From Taibaiella soli (GTDB taxonomy: Bacteria > Bacteroidota > Bacteroidia > Chitinophagales > Chitinophagaceae): a DNA stretch of 64,000 bases. The stretch is taken from assembly GCF_003236175.1 (NCBI RefSeq), contig NZ_QKTW01000022.1, positions 183,309 to 247,308 of the forward strand, read 5' to 3'. Made by a program: the position numbers and the translations under genes. This document shows, in pieces, positions 60,508 through 64,000 of the stretch (position 1 is its first letter; each line of letters starts with the position of its first letter). The notes under the pieces are model-generated. The model made no database searches, was not told the DNA's origin, and worked only from the letters and a program-made list of their open reading frames with translations.

Positions 60508-62175
60508 TTAAAATTTGAACCGGATCCCGCCAAATATGTTGAATCCATAAGAAGTATAACCGAGCCAGCGTTCATTTGCATTATTCAGCAGATTGTTGAT
60601 TTGCAGGAATACCGACAATCTGGGGATAATCTGGTATTCTGCACCGCCGCCAAGATCAAATACACCTTTCAGTTTGGTGGATTCATTATTGGTATTTACC
60701 GCGTAAATATGATCGAGTACATATGTATAAGCGGTAATGGTCAGTTTTGGAATAGGGCGGAACATCAGATCTGCTCTCAGACGTACGCCCGGTTCCTGCC
60801 ATACGTGTGCTCCGGTAGAATTGTAGAAATTATACCAGGTCCCGCTGAATCCCACTGCAAAGTTGTTACTGATCTGATAGCGGAGATTCGCCTGCAGGCT
60901 AATCGCATTTACCTTGTTTTCATACAGTACGGAAAATTGTTTTTCGTCGCTGTAATTATTCATAAACATCGGCAGATTGCGGTATGTCCACCAGCTGAGG
61001 CGTGCAGAGACCGTAATATGGTGCCCGATATTGGTTTGGGCGCTACCGTACAGTTCATCCGTTCTTGTCTGGCGGATTGTGTTGCCGTTGTTATTGTAAA
61101 TATCCGTAATGCTGATGTATGGATTCTTGGTTGCCAGTTGTTCGAATGTGTTTTGGATCAACGAAGCAGACCAGCCGGCGCCAAAGCCAATTTGTGAGGA
61201 TGGCAGCGTGTAGTGCAGTCCGATATCCGGCAGCAGGTAAGTGATATTTTTTGCAAAAGTCGGGTAGAGGCCCAGATTTGCGCTGAAGTTATTCTTATGG
61301 TAGAACGCTGCAGGTGTAACCTGGAAATAGTTATTGCTGACACTATGATCGTCAACGCTTAGCTGTGCAAATTTGCCTACCAGTCCCAGCTGTATGCGGA
61401 ATGAGGTATCGAAATCTTTGCTGAACGGCACATTCAGGTTAATGCTTCTTTCCGGAGAAAGTTTATGCCCATCGGCTACATTATTTGCAGTGAATACGCC
61501 GGCCGATACTTCCGGATGGTAGTTTAGTCCCCAGGCAAGTGGCTGGTTATTGTACATATCTACCTCAGCACCGAATTTGTAATAAATCTGCTGCACGTCT
61601 GATTTGGTATATTCAACCAGGTCGTGGTTATAGCCATACCAGCTATATTGATTGCGATAACCTTCAAAGCCGGCGTGCCAGTTATTTTTCTGTTTGTACA
61701 AAGTTCCCTCAGCTTCCAGTCCGGTCTGTGCACTGTTCTGGTTGTCGATATTTCCCGATTGCGATAAATGATGCACATGAATCGCTGTTGCGAAATTTTC
61801 GCCTTTCAGACTGCCGATACCTGCATCGAGATATATCGTTTTCAGATTGCCCAGACCAAATTTAATATAGTTGGCAAACGGATCATGCGTTGTGTCTTTG
61901 CCAAGCGCCAGCGGTTTGAGCGGCAGCGAATGGTAAGTAAAAAACAACGTTTGCGCCGGAACTGTATAGGTATACGCCGGGCGACTGGTATCAGCCGGTG
62001 GCAGCGCTGGTGCAAATTCAGGCTTTGGCGCCTGTTTTACTACCGGCTTATACGATTGTATCACCTCGATCGTGGTGCTTTTGATCGTAGTGTCTTTATT
62101 GCCGGCCTTCTGAGCGGCTGCGCTGCCCGAAATAGCCAGTAATGCTATATAAAGAGAAATGTGTTTTGCCTTCAT
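60508..62175 (-). CDS. Outer-membrane beta-barrel protein (TonB-dependent-receptor-like)
   Basis: A 555-aa protein. Start MKAKHISLYIALLAISGSAAAQ (62175) gives a clean signal; upstream ATG 62181 and TTG 62184 add 2-3 residues. After a Pro-rich linker (about 45-70) come alternating barrel strands with Tyr/Asn/Gly-rich loops to the terminal FGGIRFKF, an aromatic C-terminal residue as needed for barrel assembly. No plug domain is visible, so it is not a full TonB receptor. It lies 13 bp after the TPR gene, likely co-transcribed. Confidence 0.8.
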   Translation of the reverse strand: MKAKHISLYIALLAISGSAAAQKAGNKDTTIKSTTIEVIQSYKPVVKQAPKPEFAPALPPADTSRPAYTYTVPAQTLFFTYHSLPLKPLALGKDTTHDPFANYIKFGLGNLKTIYLDAGIGSLKGENFATAIHVHHLSQSGNIDNQNSAQTGLEAEGTLYKQKNNWHAGFEGYRNQYSWYGYNHDLVEYTKSDVQQIYYKFGAEVDMYNNQPLAWGLNYHPEVSAGVFTANNVADGHKLSPERSINLNVPFSKDFDTSFRIQLGLVGKFAQLSVDDHSVSNNYFQVTPAAFYHKNNFSANLGLYPTFAKNITYLLPDIGLHYTLPSSQIGFGAGWSASLIQNTFEQLATKNPYISITDIYNNNGNTIRQTRTDELYGSAQTNIGHHITVSARLSWWTYRNLPMFMNNYSDEKQFSVLYENKVNAISLQANLRYQISNNFAVGFSGTWYNFYNSTGAHVWQEPGVRLRADLMFRPIPKLTITAYTYVLDHIYAVNTNNESTKLKGVFDLGGGAEYQIIPRLSVFLQINNLLNNANERWLGYTSYGFNIFGGIRFKF

Positions 62176-62188
62176 GCTCATCAAATGT

Positions 62189-64000
62189 TTATTCTTCCGA
62201 CAGTTTGCTTTGTTTCTTTTCCAGTGCTTTTAAAGCTTCCAGTTTTTTGGTTGCTTCTGCCTTTAGTTCCGCATTCTTTGTATTCTTTACAATGCTTTGC
62301 AGCGTTGCTTTTGCATTGAAATAGTCTTTTTCTTTTACAAGGATGTCCGACAACAGAATGTACGATTTCACGATCCAGTAATCGTTACCTGCAGATTGCT
62401 GGATGTTTTGTCCGGCAGCATTTTCAGCATCTTTCAGTTTGTTTTGCTGGAGCAGTATTTCCGCAATATGGTAGCGGGACTCTGCAGCGACTGCACTGTT
62501 TTTAGCGGAAGCAAGCTGCTGGTAAAGTGGTAAAGCCACGTCTACATTGTTTTGCAGCATCAGACTTTGTGCTTTGTAGAAAGTCGCTTCTGTCGTCAAT
62601 GCTTCGTTACCTGTTGCCACGGATTGCAGCGTGTCGGCATATAAAGCAGCCGTCGGATAGTCTTTCAATCCAAAGCTTGATTGCAGCATACCGCTATAGG
62701 CAATTTGCAGATTTTCCTGCGTCATTGCCGTATTACGGAACAATTGGAAATCGCGGAGCGCTGTGGCGAAATCTCCGGTTTGCAATGCCAGTGCGGCTGC
62801 TCTGCGGGCGCTGTTTTCGGAATATTCGCTCCAGCTGGCTGCCAGTACTGCATTGTACTCATTGATCGCCGATTTGTAATCTTTCAGCTGCGCATGGCTT
62901 TCTGCCTTATAATAATGTGCTTTTACAGCAAAGGCGCCATTCGGATATGTTTTCAGGTATTGTTCAAAAGACTGTACCGCCTTATCGTACTTGGCTGAAG
63001 CAAACTGAGCTTCACCAGCTGCGTAGAACGTGGAGTCGAGGCTATTGGCGTCGGCTGCAGGCAGATTGTTGTCTTGCAGCATCTGCGCATAAGCCGCCGG
63101 CTGGTTGTTTTCGATATACAGACTTTTCAATGCTTCCAGCGCGGCACTTCGTTCTTCAGACGAAGGGTAATCCGTTACCACGTGACGGTAAGCGTCGATT
63201 GCCTTGTCGTCGGCGTCCAGCTGCTGATACGCGAAGCCAGTTTTGATCCAGGCTTTGGCTGCGAACTTCTGACTCGCCGGTGGCGTTATCAGTGGCTGCA
63301 GCATGGTAATGGCCTGCTGATATTTATTATTGTCAATCTGCGTTACTGCAATTTCATAACGTGCGTCGTCGGCATAAGCCGATGCCGGCGTGCGGTTTAT
63401 CAGCGATTGCAACAGATTGATCTTATCGTTGTCTTTATCCTGCAGACCTAAAAGGATTGCTTTCTGGAAACGTGCGTAATCAACATCGGTTCCGTTGGCG
63501 GCAATTACTTTATCATAAAGTGCAATGGCTTGTCCATATTGTTTGCGCATAAACGCGGCGTCGGCTTCGCGAAGCACAGCGGTGCCGGCGATTGCCGATG
63601 AATAATTGTTGCCGGTTTTCTGAGCTTTGGCAAAATAATCTTGCGCTGCCGCAAAATCTTCCAGTTTCATCGCTGCATAACCCATATTGAGATAAGCATG
63701 CTGCGGTGTAGCAGGAGAACTGATATAGGCTGCGCGATTGGCCGCATCTGGTTTGCTCAGATATGCCTGCGAATAATTGATTGCTTCCTGGAAACGTTGA
63801 TTGCGGTAGGCAATATCGCCCTTCCAGAAGTTAGCGGCAGCAAGGTATTGTGGGTCTTCTGCCTGTTCGGTAGAAGTGCTCAGTAGTTGGTCGGCACTGG
63901 TGTAATCACCATTTTGCATTTGCTGCATTGCATAGCCATAAGCTGCTTTTTGCAACACACGACGGTAGTTGGCATCGTGGTTCGGCACATTTTGCAGTAT
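62189..64000 (-). CDS. Large TPR protein, C-terminal part (5' end outside window)
   Basis: The frame is open to the right edge, so the true start lies beyond 64000; at least 603 residues are seen. Tetratricopeptide-type repeats fill the sequence, with helical pairs such as YAMQQMQNGDYTSADQLLS, AYLNMGYAAMKLEDFAAAQDYF (parts), AEAQFASAKYDKAVQSFEQYLKTYPNG (parts) and AESRYHIAEILLQQNKLKDAEN (parts). The low-complexity Ala/Gln content is typical. It stands first in a unit with the outer-membrane barrel gene, pointing to a periplasmic scaffold, perhaps for envelope assembly. Confidence 0.85.
   Translation of the reverse strand: MLQNVPNHDANYRRVLQKAAYGYAMQQMQNGDYTSADQLLSTSTEQAEDPQYLAAANFWKGDIAYRNQRFQEAINYSQAYLSKPDAANRAAYISSPATPQHAYLNMGYAAMKLEDFAAAQDYFAKAQKTGNNYSSAIAGTAVLREADAAFMRKQYGQAIALYDKVIAANGTDVDYARFQKAILLGLQDKDNDKINLLQSLINRTPASAYADDARYEIAVTQIDNNKYQQAITMLQPLITPPASQKFAAKAWIKTGFAYQQLDADDKAIDAYRHVVTDYPSSEERSAALEALKSLYIENNQPAAYAQMLQDNNLPAADANSLDSTFYAAGEAQFASAKYDKAVQSFEQYLKTYPNGAFAVKAHYYKAESHAQLKDYKSAINEYNAVLAASWSEYSENSARRAAALALQTGDFATALRDFQLFRNTAMTQENLQIAYSGMLQSSFGLKDYPTAALYADTLQSVATGNEALTTEATFYKAQSLMLQNNVDVALPLYQQLASAKNSAVAAESRYHIAEILLQQNKLKDAENAAGQNIQQSAGNDYWIVKSYILLSDILVKEKDYFNAKATLQSIVKNTKNAELKAEATKKLEALKALEKKQSKLSEE

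Noticed and set aside
1..64000. tRNA, rRNA, prophage and insertion sequences
   Set aside because: I looked for T-loop GGTTCGAAT-type motifs, integrases and transposases. The only T-loop-like hits (for example near 23476) lie inside protein genes.

Overview
The window (about 64 kb, GC in the mid-40s by eye) comes from a member of the Bacteroidota, most likely a Chitinophagaceae-like soil or freshwater genus. The evidence is the TAnnTTTG -7 promoter motif just upstream of many starts, three secreted proteins with type IX secretion (T9SS) tails, and lineage-typical families: DUF5686 outer-membrane protein, HU-HIG, HU-CCDC81+SPOR, DUF6150, and a DksA-like protein lacking zinc ligands. I see no rRNA, tRNA, CRISPR, prophage or insertion sequence. 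All calls were made by reading; no database was searched.

Layout. 0-4 kb: end of a DksA-like gene, accD, smpB, and an Rrf2 regulator with flavohaemoglobin (NO detoxification). 4-10.4 kb: an EndoH-like lipoprotein, small secreted proteins, a frameshifted membrane methyltransferase, and an ABC-2 exporter split by repeats. 10.4-20 kb: tryptophan 2,3-dioxygenase, a methyltransferase, a DMP19 protein, an S41 peptidase with T9SS tail, DUF6150, ispD, a kelch protein. 20-29 kb: dnaG, a second S41 peptidase, a SET protein, an outer-membrane protein, a TPR lipoprotein, an RlpA-like protein, a DEAD-box helicase. 29-41 kb: AsmA-like protein, VOC protein, seven-repeat T9SS protein, FAD monooxygenase, gpsA, RND adaptor, metG. 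41-54.5 kb: penicillin acylase homologue, CDF metal transporter with a Cys-rich tail, rnhA/mqnA divergent pair, HMG-CoA lyase, panB, a PLP-homeostasis protein, two AraC regulators, trpS, a deoxynucleoside kinase. 54.8-64 kb: DUF5686 protein, a 1.6-kb repeat field, HU-HIG, and an HU+SPOR / outer-membrane barrel / TPR cluster.

Most genes are chromosomal housekeeping genes in short units. The unusual part is the DNA between them. Intergenic spaces hold concatemers of 6-9-nt words. At many loci the words in the left half reappear reverse-complemented in the right half, so each spacer can fold into a long imperfect hairpin with its own vocabulary. Around these lie further repeat systems: ~175-bp tandem units in opposite orientation 45 kb apart, clusters of short hairpins with a constant GTC/GAC core and changing but still paired stems, a 240-bp dispersed element, a 32-bp perfect palindrome, a 16-box array of imperfect palindromes mostly exactly 21 bp apart, and three 12-bp boxes exactly 22 bp apart upstream of an HU-type gene. 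I regard the mirrored spacers and the two helically phased box arrays as the best candidates for something undescribed.
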